Assembly (NCBI RefSeq): GCF_019931215.1
Contig: NZ_JAIOUB010000001.1
Location: 837,955 to 901,954, forward strand
Length of the DNA: 64,000 nt
Reading direction: 5' to 3'
From: Alcanivorax limicola
Lineage (GTDB): Bacteria > Pseudomonadota > Gammaproteobacteria > Pseudomonadales > Alcanivoracaceae
Shown: piece by piece, positions 24,903 through 34,064 of the stretch
How the letters are laid out: the number at the start of each line of letters is the position of its first letter
Numbering within the stretch: the stretch's first letter is position 1
Program-made: the position numbers and the translations under genes
Notes under the pieces: generated by a model
What the model was told of the DNA's origin: nothing
What the model saw: the letters and a program-made list of their open reading frames with translations, nothing else
Database searches by the model: none

Positions 24903-26393
24903 TCAGGCCGGGCGCTGCACCAGCACCTCGAGGAAGCTTGCCTCGGGCATGGGACGGGCGATGAAGTAACCCTGCACCTCGTCACAGCCGAGCGAATCCA
25001 GCAGGGTCAGCTGATCCAGCGTCTCCACACCCTCGGCCAGCACCCGCAGGCCCAGGTTACCCGCCAATTCGATGATGCTGGCCACCAGCACCCGGTCCAG
25101 CCGCTCGTTTTCCAGATTGCAGATAAAGGACCGGTCTATCTTCAGGGTGTCCACCGGCAGGCTGCGCAGGTGCGACAGGGACGAAAACCCGGTGCCAAAG
25201 TCATCCAGCGACAGGCCATAGCCCCGGGCGCGCAAACGCCCCAGCACATGCAGGGCGCCGACCATATCCCCCATGGCGGAGCTCTCGGTGACTTCAAACT
25301 CCAGTTGCGCCGCACTGAGATGATAGCGCTCCCGCAGCGCTTCAATGCGGTCCACGAGATGCGCATCCAGCAGCTGGCGAGCCGACAGGTTGATGGACAG
25401 CACCAGCGGATCGGCCTGAACGGGCCAGCGCGCCAGCGCCTGGCAAGCCTGCTCCATGACCCAGTAGCCCAGACGCAATATCTGACCGGTTTCCTCGGCG
25501 ACGGGGATAAAGCTGGCGGGCGATATCTGTTCACCCTCGGCGGTGCGCCAACGCAACAACACTTCGGCACCCCGCAGCTGCCGGGTGGCCAGCTCCATGC
25601 GCGGCTGGAACACCAGCGACAACTCCTCGTCCGGATTCAACCGCCGCAAGCGCGAAGCAATATCTGCCGTATGATTCTGGGCCGTCAGCAAACGCGCATG
25701 GTAGCTGCAGACTTTGTTCTTGCCCGCCCGTTTGGCCTCACACATGGCCAGATCGGCACTGCGTATCAGACTTTCCACCTGCACTTCTGTCTGACTTTCC
25801 GGGCTGTCAGTGCCGCTTTGCATAGCACAGTCCTGTGGCCAACGCGCCAGCCCGATGCTGCTGCTGAGCATCAATTCCAGATCATTGAACACAACGGGCT
25901 GCCGCATGATGGCAAGCAGACGATCCGCCCAGGCGACTGTTCTGCCCTCGGCGAACGCCGGCAGCAGCAGGACAAATTCATCACCACTGTAGCGCGCTAC
26001 CAGCGCCGACTCCCCCGCCATTTCCCGCAAACGCCGCGCCGTGACCTGAAGGGTCTGATCGCCCACCCGATGGCCCAGAGAATCGTTGATCAGTTTGAAG
26101 TCGTCCAGGTTGAGAAATACCAGCAAGGCGGTCTCATTGCGTTGCAGATACTGCACTGCCTGCCGCTCGAAACAGGCACGATTGGGCAAGCCGGTCAGGG
26201 CATCATGATCGGACAACACAGCAAGATTATGCGCGTCCTGGCGATGACGATCATGGTGGCGCTGCATCTGGTAACGGTGGTAGAGCAACAGCGCAGTGAG
26301 CGCCCCCAACAACAAGGGCAGCATCAATCCACTGATGCCATCAACCGGCATCATGGTGTCAATTAACGTATCAATGGTCGCTGCATCCGGCAT
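24903..26393 (-). CDS. GGDEF-EAL protein (diguanylate cyclase/phosphodiesterase)
   Basis: A 496-residue inner-membrane cyclic-di-GMP enzyme. A single hydrophobic segment spans about residues 20-38. The GGDEF domain (about 60-225) has the motif as SGDEF at 136-140, a common active variant. The EAL domain (about 255-490) has EVL at 277-279 plus conserved FQPR, NLSARQL, EVTESS and DDFGTGFSSL. Both activities are possible; the EAL residues look complete, so phosphodiesterase activity is likely. There is no sensor domain beyond the short N-terminal segment. The gene stands alone. Confidence 0.92.
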   Translation of the reverse strand: MPDAATIDTLIDTMMPVDGISGLMLPLLLGALTALLLYHRYQMQRHHDRHRQDAHNLAVLSDHDALTGLPNRACFERQAVQYLQRNETALLVFLNLDDFKLINDSLGHRVGDQTLQVTARRLREMAGESALVARYSGDEFVLLLPAFAEGRTVAWADRLLAIMRQPVVFNDLELMLSSSIGLARWPQDCAMQSGTDSPESQTEVQVESLIRSADLAMCEAKRAGKNKVCSYHARLLTAQNHTADIASRLRRLNPDEELSLVFQPRMELATRQLRGAEVLLRWRTAEGEQISPASFIPVAEETGQILRLGYWVMEQACQALARWPVQADPLVLSINLSARQLLDAHLVDRIEALRERYHLSAAQLEFEVTESSAMGDMVGALHVLGRLRARGYGLSLDDFGTGFSSLSHLRSLPVDTLKIDRSFICNLENERLDRVLVASIIELAGNLGLRVLAEGVETLDQLTLLDSLGCDEVQGYFIARPMPEASFLEVLVQRPA

Positions 26394-26527
26394 TGTTTCT
26401 TCTTTTCCGGTGGCACTTCATTCCCCAGACATCATCATCAACGTTGATGCCAGAGATGTAAAACGACTTGATGCAAAATGCGGTAACGTGTCGCACTATG
26501 GAGGAAACAGTTTAACAGGAGTATGCC

Positions 26528-27529
26528 ATGTTGCGGATAGCCATTAACGGCTTCGGACGCATCGGTCGCTGTCTGGTGCGGGCGATTCATGAGCGCGGAT
26601 TGGCGGACCAACTGGTACTGGTTGCCATCAATGATCCGGTACCGGTGGAGATGCTGGCGCATCTGTTGCGCCACGACACCACACACGGCCCCTTTACGAC
26701 ACCGGTGACACAGGATGGCGACGCATTGATTGTGGGGGGGCAGCGTATCGCCTGTTCCGGGCATACCGATCCCGCCGCCCTGCCCTGGCGAGCGCTCGAT
26801 GTGGATCTGGTACTCGAATGCTCCGGCCGCCTCAAATCGGCGGCCAAACTCGCGGCTCATCGGGAAGCGGGCGCCGCGCGCGTACTGGCCAGCTACCCCG
26901 TAAGCGGGGCCGACATGACCATCGTCTATGGTGTAAATCATGATGCGCTTGGTGCGGATCACACACTGATTTCGAACGCCAGCTGCACCACCAACTGTCT
27001 GGCCCCGGTGGTGCGTGTGCTGGATGATCACTTCGGCATCGTCAGCGGGCAAATGACCACTATCCATGCCTACACCAACGACCAGAACCTGATCGACAAG
27101 GCCCATGGTGATATGTACCGCGCTCGCGCGGCAGCGGTCAACATGATCCCCACACGCACGGGTGCGGCAGAGGCCGTCAGCCTGGTGCTGCCCCATCTCA
27201 AGGGCCGGCTCGACGGCATGGCCGTGCGCGTGCCGATCCTGAACGTTTCAATGGTCGATCTGCATTGTGTGCTGAAGAAAAAAGCATCCCGCGAAGAGAT
27301 CAATGCGGCGATGACCGATGCCGCCAACGGCGACCTTGCCGGCGTGCTTGCGGTTAACAATGATCCGCTGGTATCCGGCGACTTCAACCACAACCCTTTC
27401 TCCAGCATCGTCGACCTGACACAGACCCGAGTGCTGGGCGAACAGATCAAGGTGATCAGCTGGTACGACAACGAATGGGGCTTCAGCCAACGCATGCTGG
27501 ATGTGGCGCTGCATCTCGACAGTCTGTAG
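26528..27529 (+). CDS. gap: Type I glyceraldehyde-3-phosphate dehydrogenase
   Basis: A 333-residue NAD(P)-dependent enzyme of glycolysis and gluconeogenesis. The N-terminal Rossmann motif is INGFGRIGR; the catalytic cysteine is Cys153 in SNASCTTNC. The conserved segments MTTIHAYTNDQN, NMIPTRTGAAEAV and WYDNEWGFSQRM are present. AACAGGAG precedes the ATG. It is separated by 134 bp from the divergent GGDEF-EAL gene. The length is normal. Confidence 0.96.
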   Translation: MLRIAINGFGRIGRCLVRAIHERGLADQLVLVAINDPVPVEMLAHLLRHDTTHGPFTTPVTQDGDALIVGGQRIACSGHTDPAALPWRALDVDLVLECSGRLKSAAKLAAHREAGAARVLASYPVSGADMTIVYGVNHDALGADHTLISNASCTTNCLAPVVRVLDDHFGIVSGQMTTIHAYTNDQNLIDKAHGDMYRARAAAVNMIPTRTGAAEAVSLVLPHLKGRLDGMAVRVPILNVSMVDLHCVLKKKASREEINAAMTDAANGDLAGVLAVNNDPLVSGDFNHNPFSSIVDLTQTRVLGEQIKVISWYDNEWGFSQRMLDVALHLDSL

Positions 27530-27559
27530 AGACGCAGCGCACCCTGCGGCAAACCCGGT

Positions 27560-28078
27560 TCAGAAAAACGGACTGTAGCCGTCTTCTTCGCCTGCAACAC
27601 GCGCCTCGCGGTGACGTTCGCCCATGACCCGGCGCACGCGCCGTTCCTGGTTGCTGTCGTCCGTGTCCACCATCACCAGATATTCGCCACGGGCCACGTC
27701 GGGCAAGAATTTCTGCAAATGGTGATTGCGCCGGGAGATGCCGACCAGGCCGCCAAACCAGGCACCCAGACAAAGAAAGAAAGCCGTTGATGCAATCACC
27801 GTCACGCTACCCAGCATGATACCGAAGGGTTGCCAGCCAACCAGAATCAACCCGATCAGCAGCCCGGCAATCAGGCCACCCACCGCACCGATAAAACCGC
27901 TGTGCATGATATCGGTTTCTTCCCACGGCGTGGTGGTATGAACACTGGCGGCCTCAAGCACGGTGTTGTTCTTGCCCATCACATGCATGCGATTGTGGCC
28001 AATGCCCGCCTCTTCCAGATCATGATGGATACCCAGCACGCTGGACAGTGATTTGGTCATGTAATAGAAACGTTTCAT
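27560..28078 (-). CDS. Membrane protein of unknown function (stress-protein-like fold)
   Basis: A 172-residue protein with an N-terminal alpha/beta stretch (RFYYMTKSLSSVLGIHHDLEEAGIGHNRMHV) resembling general-stress-protein or ACT-like modules. Two membrane segments follow (about 65-87 and 91-112, Gly-rich) and a C-terminal soluble domain contains GEYLVMVDTDD. I do not recognise a firm family. The ATG at 28078 is chosen since GAGGAGG lies seven bases upstream; an earlier ATG at 28102 lacks this. It is convergent with gap. Confidence 0.65.
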   Translation of the reverse strand: MKRFYYMTKSLSSVLGIHHDLEEAGIGHNRMHVMGKNNTVLEAASVHTTTPWEETDIMHSGFIGAVGGLIAGLLIGLILVGWQPFGIMLGSVTVIASTAFFLCLGAWFGGLVGISRRNHHLQKFLPDVARGEYLVMVDTDDSNQERRVRRVMGERHREARVAGEEDGYSPFF

Positions 28079-28191
28079 ATCACACCCTCCTCTGATCATC
28101 ATGGATCAGTATGCCGCCAACAGGGGGTGAATAGCGGGCTCACCGCTAGACCGCTTCGCTATATCAGGTTTTTTTTGATAACCACCGGTTA

Positions 28192-28968
28192 TTAACCCGT
28201 AACAGGCGGATCAGTCCGCTCAGCCGTTGTCATGTTGCGGCGGAACCAGCAGGCGATACTGAGGCGGTCACTGAAAGCAGGCAGTACTTCATGGGGAATC
28301 TGCTCGCTGAGGAAGCACACCAGGGTGCCGGAGACCGGCGCCACATCAAACGCCGGGCGGCGCGCACGGGGCGAGGGCCACAGGCGCAGACACCCCCCAT
28401 CGGCAGGCACCCAGCCGGGGTTCAGGTACAGGACCATGGAGACAATCCGCGCATTGTTGCCCTGGAAAGCATCCAGGTGTCGCCGGTAAAAAGCGCCCGG
28501 GTGATAAATGGCGAAGTGTGCCTCAAGGTCAAACAATCCGAGAAACAGCGCGCGGTTGATACCCTGACGCAGCTGCTCGAGGTCGGCATGCAATGCCTGC
28601 TGGGCCGGCGAGTCACCGGTCAGCCAACAGGTGCGGTCGCGCCGCACGCTGGCATCCTGTTGCCGCTGATCCTCACGACCGATGGCGGCAAGGGCGAACT
28701 CATGACGCCGATCACGGCGAATCGCTTCACGCCGCAGTGCACCGGCCAGCCTCGGCGGCAAATAATCCGGCACCACCGCGTAACCGTTGCGCACCAGACC
28801 GGCAATGATCTGCTCGGACGGGCTGAGGTCCGCCATCATTGATGCCGGGCTGATCAGCGGCGCGGTTGTCGCCACGGGCGCTGACAACTGCGCCGATTGG
28901 GGGGAGACCTCCGGCAAGGCGTGAGCGCTGGCGCCTGTCAATATCGCCGGAATTGGCAGGTCGCTCAC
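28192..28968 (-). CDS. 2OG-Fe(II) oxygenase, prolyl-4-hydroxylase-like
   Basis: A 258-residue protein with the double-stranded beta-helix iron site HxD...H: RRHLDAF, then SEQIPHEVLPA, with the 2-oxoglutarate-binding Arg in FSDRLSIACWF. These enzymes hydroxylate proteins or small molecules using 2-oxoglutarate and oxygen. The substrate is unknown. The start is uncertain: GTG at 28968 has GAGG eight bases upstream; ATG at 29010 would overlap the upstream gene by 32 bp; ATG at 28839 would keep just the conserved domain. It follows the YbjN-like gene on the same strand. Confidence 0.85.
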   Translation of the reverse strand: MSDLPIPAILTGASAHALPEVSPQSAQLSAPVATTAPLISPASMMADLSPSEQIIAGLVRNGYAVVPDYLPPRLAGALRREAIRRDRRHEFALAAIGREDQRQQDASVRRDRTCWLTGDSPAQQALHADLEQLRQGINRALFLGLFDLEAHFAIYHPGAFYRRHLDAFQGNNARIVSMVLYLNPGWVPADGGCLRLWPSPRARRPAFDVAPVSGTLVCFLSEQIPHEVLPAFSDRLSIACWFRRNMTTAERTDPPVTG

Positions 28969-28978
28969 TGATGGCGCC

Positions 28979-29455
28979 TCAATGCAGCGCGCCTCGCGGC
29001 GGCAGGTCATTGGCGTCCTGCTCTTCTGGCCACATCAGGCACCCGGTCTGCTGGCAGTCGTCCAGCAATTGCAGGCACGCGTCGACGCAGGCCTGCACAA
29101 AGTAGACAAACTGCTCATAGCTGACACCATTGCGGGTCAGCAGCATGTCGCAGGCCACCAGACGCGGCAGGCTGTCATCGTTCACATCCAGGAACAGTTT
29201 CAACACCGGGAAGCTCATGTTCAGGCGGGTCAGATCGGCCTGCACCAGGAACAGGCTGGAGGGACGCACTTCCAGCTCCGTGCTCAGCAAAATACCCTCC
29301 TGCTCGACAAACAGACGCGCATCCACCACCCCGTCCCGCTCTTGCAGGCTGGTCAGGTGCAGACCGTGGCACTGATCGCAGATATAGAACTCGATGCCTG
29401 CCTGGTGCAGCCAGCGCTCCAGCTGCTCGACATCGGGCGTGATAAGGGGATGCAT
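28979..29455 (-). CDS. YbjN domain-containing protein
   Basis: A 158-residue soluble protein resembling the YbjN/CesT-like peptide-binding family. It has an N-terminal LITPDVEQLERWLHQAG helix and a pattern of strands including NMSFPVLKLFLDVNDDSLPRL and late helix QFVYFVQACVDACLQLL. Cys26 and Cys29 form a CxxC (CDQC). CGGAGG precedes the ATG. YbjN proteins are linked to motility and stress control, or act as chaperones, but the role here is unknown. It is probably cotranscribed with the 2OG oxygenase. Confidence 0.7.
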   Translation of the reverse strand: MHPLITPDVEQLERWLHQAGIEFYICDQCHGLHLTSLQERDGVVDARLFVEQEGILLSTELEVRPSSLFLVQADLTRLNMSFPVLKLFLDVNDDSLPRLVACDMLLTRNGVSYEQFVYFVQACVDACLQLLDDCQQTGCLMWPEEQDANDLPPRGALH

Positions 29456-29622
29456 GACAACCTCCGCTTGTCCGGGTTGCGCATGATCGGAGATTCAGCG
29501 CCAGAAAGGAAGCACTGACCAAAAGTACCCCCGGCCGGGCCAGCGGGATCATTGGCAGGGTATCGCAGGGAGCACCAGAATGGGGCGCTTGCACCCTTAT
29601 AACTCGAACAAGGAATGTCCGC

Positions 29623-30318
29623 ATGTCCGCACCGCGTTCCAAACCCCTGATTGCTTTCCCCTCCAGCGACCACCTGCACCGCCACACCGACGGCTTCATC
29701 CAGCGCATGGCCAGCGCCCAGGCACGGCCGGAGCCGGAAACACTGGAAACCATCATGGAGGCATTCATTGACGAGTCGCTGGCGGTATTCTTCCTGGAAC
29801 CCGCCCGGCTGATCGGTCTGAGCCCCGGCATGCAGCGCGTGATCCGGGTGGCCACCGATACCATCGGCAAGGCCGGTGCCATGGTCATCAAGCGCGCCTC
29901 GCGCAAGCTCGATCTGGCCCAGCACCGGGAGACGGCGGCTTATATGGAAGAGATGCGCATCATGGTGCCCGACAAGGACGGCAACGAGGTCTGGTACGTA
30001 GCGTTCCCGGTGGAGGAATCCCTGGCGCAGCAACTGGCGCAGTCCTGCGCCCTCGCCGAAGCAGGTGAGCACAACAAAGCCGTGGCCACGCTGGCCGAGG
30101 CGCTGCACACCCTCACCGATGTGGCGCTGTACTGGTACTTCGAAAAGCCCGTGTCGTTACTGGGCTTCGGGCCCGTCATGCGCAAGATGGCGGCCGTGGC
30201 GCTGACCACCTCACGCAAGGCCACTCATGGCGTCATCCGCAAGGTGTTCGTGGACATGGACGCCGAGCAGCTGCTCATGAGCGCCCGCTACATGAACAGC
30301 ATGGTGTTGCGCCCCTGA
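29623..30318 (+). CDS. Conserved protein of unknown function
   Basis: A 231-residue predominantly helical protein that I cannot assign. It has no clear signal peptide. Amphipathic and hydrophobic helices occur around residues 48-80 (FLEPARLIGLSPGMQRVIRV) and 170-195 (YWYFEKPVSLLGFGPVMRKM), so it may associate with the membrane. AAGGAATG precedes the ATG. It is flanked by unrelated genes and no operon partner is evident. Confidence 0.6.
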   Translation: MSAPRSKPLIAFPSSDHLHRHTDGFIQRMASAQARPEPETLETIMEAFIDESLAVFFLEPARLIGLSPGMQRVIRVATDTIGKAGAMVIKRASRKLDLAQHRETAAYMEEMRIMVPDKDGNEVWYVAFPVEESLAQQLAQSCALAEAGEHNKAVATLAEALHTLTDVALYWYFEKPVSLLGFGPVMRKMAAVALTTSRKATHGVIRKVFVDMDAEQLLMSARYMNSMVLRP

Positions 30319-30339
30319 TGTGTAGTTTGGGGTGCCATG

Positions 30340-31950
30340 TCAGACGCCCGACTCACCCCGCAGTACGGCAGCCATTCTCTCCGCCACCATGATGGTCGGT
30401 GCGTTGGTGTTGCCGCCGGGAAGCTGCGGGAACACTGAGGCGTCGATCACGCGCAACCCCTTGAGCCCGTGCACACGGCACTGATTGTCCACCACCGCCT
30501 GTTCGTCCGTCGCCGCGCCCATGCGGCAGGTGCCCACCGGGTGATAGATCGTTTCGCCATGGCGACGAATGCTGTCCGCAATGTCCTCATCACTCCGCAC
30601 CCTCGGCCCCGGCATATGCTCTTCGCCGCGAAACGGATTGAACGCCGGTTGCCGAAACAGCGTGCGGCAGATCTTCACCGCTTCCACCATCACCTTGATG
30701 TCATCCGGGTGGCTCAGATAGCGCGGCTGGATACGCGGCGGAGCAAACGGGTCGGCGGACCAGAGCCCGATTTCCCCGCGGCTTTTCGGCCGCAGTTGGC
30801 AGGCATGCAACATATAGCCATGGCCCGGCCCCTGCTCACGGGCATGGTCCAGCATGAAGGCCGGAATAAAGTGCAATTGAATATCCGGCTCCTCCCCCGC
30901 CAGTGGCGTGCGCAGGAACGCACCGGCCTCCAGGCCATTGGTGGTGCCCAGACCCGTGTGGGTGCGCATGTACTGCAGCAGCGTGGCCATCTTTTTCAGG
31001 AACCGGGTCTGTTCGAACAGCGTCACCGGTTGTGTGCAATGGTGTTGCACAGTCACATCCAGATGATCCTGCAGATTCTTGCCGACGCCGGGCAGCGCGT
31101 GCTGCACGGCAATATCATGCTCCGCCAGCGCTGCCGGATCACCGATGCCGGAGAGCATCAACACCTGGGGTGACTGCACGGCCCCGGCACACAGCAGTAC
31201 CTCACGGGCGCTGAACTGGCGCAGGCGGCGCCCCACTTTCGCTTCCGCGCCGGTGACCCGATCACCGTCCAGCAGCAACCGGGTGACATGGGCGCCGGTG
31301 AGGATCGTCAGGTTAGGGCGCTTGCGCACCGGCACCGGCAGAAAACAGCGCCCGGTGCTCTGGCGAACGCCGTCACGAATGGTGACCTGATACCAGCCCA
31401 CGCCTTCCTGTTGCGCGCCGTTGAAATCCTCCGTCTCCGGAAAGCCAGCCTGCCGCCCTGCTTCCAGAAAAACGTCGAACAGCGCCATGCCAGAGGTGGG
31501 TGGCGACACACCCAGCTCGCCGTCCCGGCCATGCCAGGTGCTCTCACGTCCGGTTTCCGGGCCCGCATAGCCTTCGGATTTGCGGAACCAGGGCAGCACC
31601 GTCTCGTAATCCCAGCCCTCACAGCCGGGCAGCGCGGCCCAGCGGTCGTAGTCATTGCGGTGGCCGCGAATGTAGATCATGCCGTTCATGGCGCTGGAGC
31701 CGCCCAGCACCTTGCCGCGCGGCCAGTAAAGACGCCGGGACTGCATGTCCTGCTCCGGCGCCGTATCGAAATACCAGTTGGTCCAGCGCTGCTTGAGCAG
31801 CTCGCCGACACCGGCAGGCATATGAATAAAGGGGTTCCAGTCGCTGGGACCGGCCTCCAGCAGCAGTACGTTGCATTGCGGGTCGGCAGACAGGCGGTTG
31901 GCCAGCACAGCGCCCGCCGAACCCCCGCCGACGATCAGGTAATCGTGCAT
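30340..31950 (-). CDS. GMC family oxidoreductase (alcohol/choline dehydrogenase-like)
   Basis: A 536-residue FAD enzyme of the glucose-methanol-choline family. The dinucleotide motif is DYLIVGGGSAGAVLANRL, the GMC signature 1 is near GKVLGGSSAMNGMIYIRG, and the C-terminal catalytic His is in YHPVGTCRMG. BetA and the alkane-pathway AlkJ alcohol dehydrogenases are the nearest relatives by motif. In a lipid degrader an aliphatic alcohol is a plausible substrate, but no bet or alk genes are nearby to decide. No strong ribosome binding site is visible. Confidence 0.9.
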   Translation of the reverse strand: MHDYLIVGGGSAGAVLANRLSADPQCNVLLLEAGPSDWNPFIHMPAGVGELLKQRWTNWYFDTAPEQDMQSRRLYWPRGKVLGGSSAMNGMIYIRGHRNDYDRWAALPGCEGWDYETVLPWFRKSEGYAGPETGRESTWHGRDGELGVSPPTSGMALFDVFLEAGRQAGFPETEDFNGAQQEGVGWYQVTIRDGVRQSTGRCFLPVPVRKRPNLTILTGAHVTRLLLDGDRVTGAEAKVGRRLRQFSAREVLLCAGAVQSPQVLMLSGIGDPAALAEHDIAVQHALPGVGKNLQDHLDVTVQHHCTQPVTLFEQTRFLKKMATLLQYMRTHTGLGTTNGLEAGAFLRTPLAGEEPDIQLHFIPAFMLDHAREQGPGHGYMLHACQLRPKSRGEIGLWSADPFAPPRIQPRYLSHPDDIKVMVEAVKICRTLFRQPAFNPFRGEEHMPGPRVRSDEDIADSIRRHGETIYHPVGTCRMGAATDEQAVVDNQCRVHGLKGLRVIDASVFPQLPGGNTNAPTIMVAERMAAVLRGESGV

Positions 31951-32127
31951 TTTTTGTCTCGCTTTTATGTGTAGCGCGCCAGATCAATCTAGCGGCTCTT
32001 GCGGTTGCTGCCCAGCCCCGGTGACACATGCACCACAAACGTTTACGGCGGCGGGCGATATGCCGGCAAATGCGGTGCCGGGCATGTACCCGGCGCGCAC
32101 TTGACGTATGGTGAGGGGTAAACACTC

Positions 32128-32973
32128 ATGCCGAACACTTTGCCCATGACGTCTTTTCCCCTGAACCCGGTGGCCTGGCTGCGCGCTCCGGCGCTGCTGC
32201 ACGGTGTGGCGGATGCCGCTGAATTACTGGCGCCAACGCTACCGGCGCTGCCCCTGCGCACGGATCATGATGCGCGGCTTGGCCGGTTGTTCGAAAACCT
32301 GGTAGCCGATGCGGTGGCGGCCAGCCCCGCGTTGACCCTGGTCACGCGCAATCTGGTCATTCACGACGGCCAGCGCACCCTGGGCGAGCTGGACATGCTG
32401 GTCCACGACAGCCAACGGGATGTGCTGATGCACTGGGAAGTGACGCTGAAATTCTATTTCGGCATGGGGCCGGATAACTGGCCGGGCCCGGACCCACGGG
32501 ATACCCTGGCGAAAAAGCATGCCCGCACCCTGCACCATCAGTTGCCGCTGCTGCACCACCCGGCCACCCGCGCCCTGCTCGCCGCACAAGGCTGGGCGGT
32601 GACCGAGCAGCGGCTATTCAGTCGGGGGATGCTTTGCTATACAGAAAGCTATGCAGAAAGCTATGCCGAGAGCTGTGCCGACAACACCTTCCCGTCAGCC
32701 CCCCCGGCCCAGGCCGCCCCTGGACATCTGCGTGGCCGATGGTGGGCGCTGGATCACCTGCCTCCGGCGGGTCAGTTTCTCCCCTTGCCGAAGTCGGCCT
32801 GGCTGAATGCGGCTCAGCTGTCAGACAATAGCGACAACTGGCTTGCTCGCCCGGCCATCATTGACTATGTTCTTCAACAGAACCGGCCGGTCATGGTGCT
32901 CTGGCGTCCACAACCGGAAGCGGCCTCCACACCGGGTTTCATTATTCCGCCTGGCCAGTCGCGCAGCGGCTGA
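32128..32973 (+). CDS. DUF1853 family protein (possible PD-(D/E)XK nuclease fold)
   Basis: A 281-residue cytoplasmic protein of the DUF1853 family. The conserved core GELDMLVHD followed by HWEVTLKFY gives an E-x-D ... E-x3-K pattern, which resembles a PD-(D/E)XK nuclease-like active site; that reading is an inference. A short internal repeat (TESYAESYAESCAD, coded from 32641) sits in a variable loop. GAGGGG precedes the ATG. It is divergent from the GMC gene. No biochemical role is known to me. Confidence 0.78.
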   Translation: MPNTLPMTSFPLNPVAWLRAPALLHGVADAAELLAPTLPALPLRTDHDARLGRLFENLVADAVAASPALTLVTRNLVIHDGQRTLGELDMLVHDSQRDVLMHWEVTLKFYFGMGPDNWPGPDPRDTLAKKHARTLHHQLPLLHHPATRALLAAQGWAVTEQRLFSRGMLCYTESYAESYAESCADNTFPSAPPAQAAPGHLRGRWWALDHLPPAGQFLPLPKSAWLNAAQLSDNSDNWLARPAIIDYVLQQNRPVMVLWRPQPEAASTPGFIIPPGQSRSG

Positions 32974-33020
32974 TCATTTGGCGCCTGCATGCCAGTTGGC
33001 ATGCGCAACGGGGATCCACG

Positions 33021-34064
33021 ATGTCAAACCACAACCCGCCGCCAGCGCAACTGGTCGCTGACAACGGCCAGGTGCCTTTCGGCTTTTTCAGCCATTCCGT
33101 CGCGGACATCAACGGTCGTGATTACGACTATCGCACCCCCATGGGACGGCCGGCGTCCCGCCTGGCGAAGCATTTTCATTACAAGCAATTCCAGTACTTC
33201 GGCGTCATCAGCGATACGCTGCTGGCGGGCTGCGCGCTGGCACATACAGGCTGGATCGGCATTGCCTTCTTCTATGTCTTCGAGCCCGCCACCGGCAAAC
33301 TCAGGGAGCACACCTGGCGCTCGCCTCTGGGCCAGGCGCTGACCATGTCGTCATCGCCCGTGGGCGGGCAGAGTGTTTTCCAGCAAGGCAAGAACCGGCT
33401 GCAGATGGGCTATGCCGTGGAAGACGAGACGCGGGTGAAAACCCTGTCGGTGACATTGCCGGACCTGCAGCTGGATGTGCGCATGGCAGAAACACCGGCC
33501 TACCAACCCATGTCCCTGTGCACACGCACTGGCATCAACGGCTGGGTGTATGCAAACAAGGTAGCGGGCGTGCCGGTCACCGGCACGCTCCGGCAGGGTG
33601 CTGGTTCGGACGCTGTCGACCTTGCAGCTATCGGCGCCTGCGGCCACCATGACTTTTCTGCCGGCTACATGCGCCGCCAGACGTTCTGGAACTGGGCCTG
33701 CCTGAGTGGTCAGAGTGACGGACAGCACATCGGCCTGAACCTGTCCTGCGGTGTCAATGAAACCAGCTTCACCGAAAACTGCCTGTGGCTGGACGGTCAG
33801 CTGATCAAGGTGGATACCACCGCGTTCGAGTACGACCGGGACAACCTGCTGACGCCCTGGCGCATCCGCACTGGCGATGGTCAGGTTGATCTGCAGTTCG
33901 AACCACTGGGCAATCATCGGGAACGTATGAATCTGGGTGTCTTTGCCAGCAACTTCAATCAGCTTTTCGGTCGCTTCCAGGGTACCGTGACGCTGCAGGA
34001 CGGACGCACTATCGCGATTCGCAACCTGTACGGTTTTGTCGAGGAGCAGTACGCAAAATGGTAG
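33021..34064 (+). CDS. DUF2804 domain-containing protein
   Basis: A 347-residue soluble protein of the DUF2804 family, recognisable from SRLAKHFHYKQFQYFGVISD and WNWACLSGQ, and the C-terminal NLYGFVEEQYAKW. The fold is mainly beta and resembles lipocalin-like or carotenoid-hydratase-like sheets by pattern only. It overlaps the downstream membrane-protein gene by seven bases, so the two are coupled. Function is unknown. Confidence 0.8.
   Translation: MSNHNPPPAQLVADNGQVPFGFFSHSVADINGRDYDYRTPMGRPASRLAKHFHYKQFQYFGVISDTLLAGCALAHTGWIGIAFFYVFEPATGKLREHTWRSPLGQALTMSSSPVGGQSVFQQGKNRLQMGYAVEDETRVKTLSVTLPDLQLDVRMAETPAYQPMSLCTRTGINGWVYANKVAGVPVTGTLRQGAGSDAVDLAAIGACGHHDFSAGYMRRQTFWNWACLSGQSDGQHIGLNLSCGVNETSFTENCLWLDGQLIKVDTTAFEYDRDNLLTPWRIRTGDGQVDLQFEPLGNHRERMNLGVFASNFNQLFGRFQGTVTLQDGRTIAIRNLYGFVEEQYAKW

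Noticed and set aside
24825-26366. 513-codon open frame on the plus strand
   Set aside because: It is antisense to the GGDEF-EAL gene, whose motifs are intact; no protein features are visible in the antisense product.
28079-28191. Terminator-like hairpin ATAACC-ACC-GGTTAT near a T run
   Set aside because: The T run precedes the stem on the plus strand and is A-rich downstream on the minus strand, so it does not form a normal terminator.
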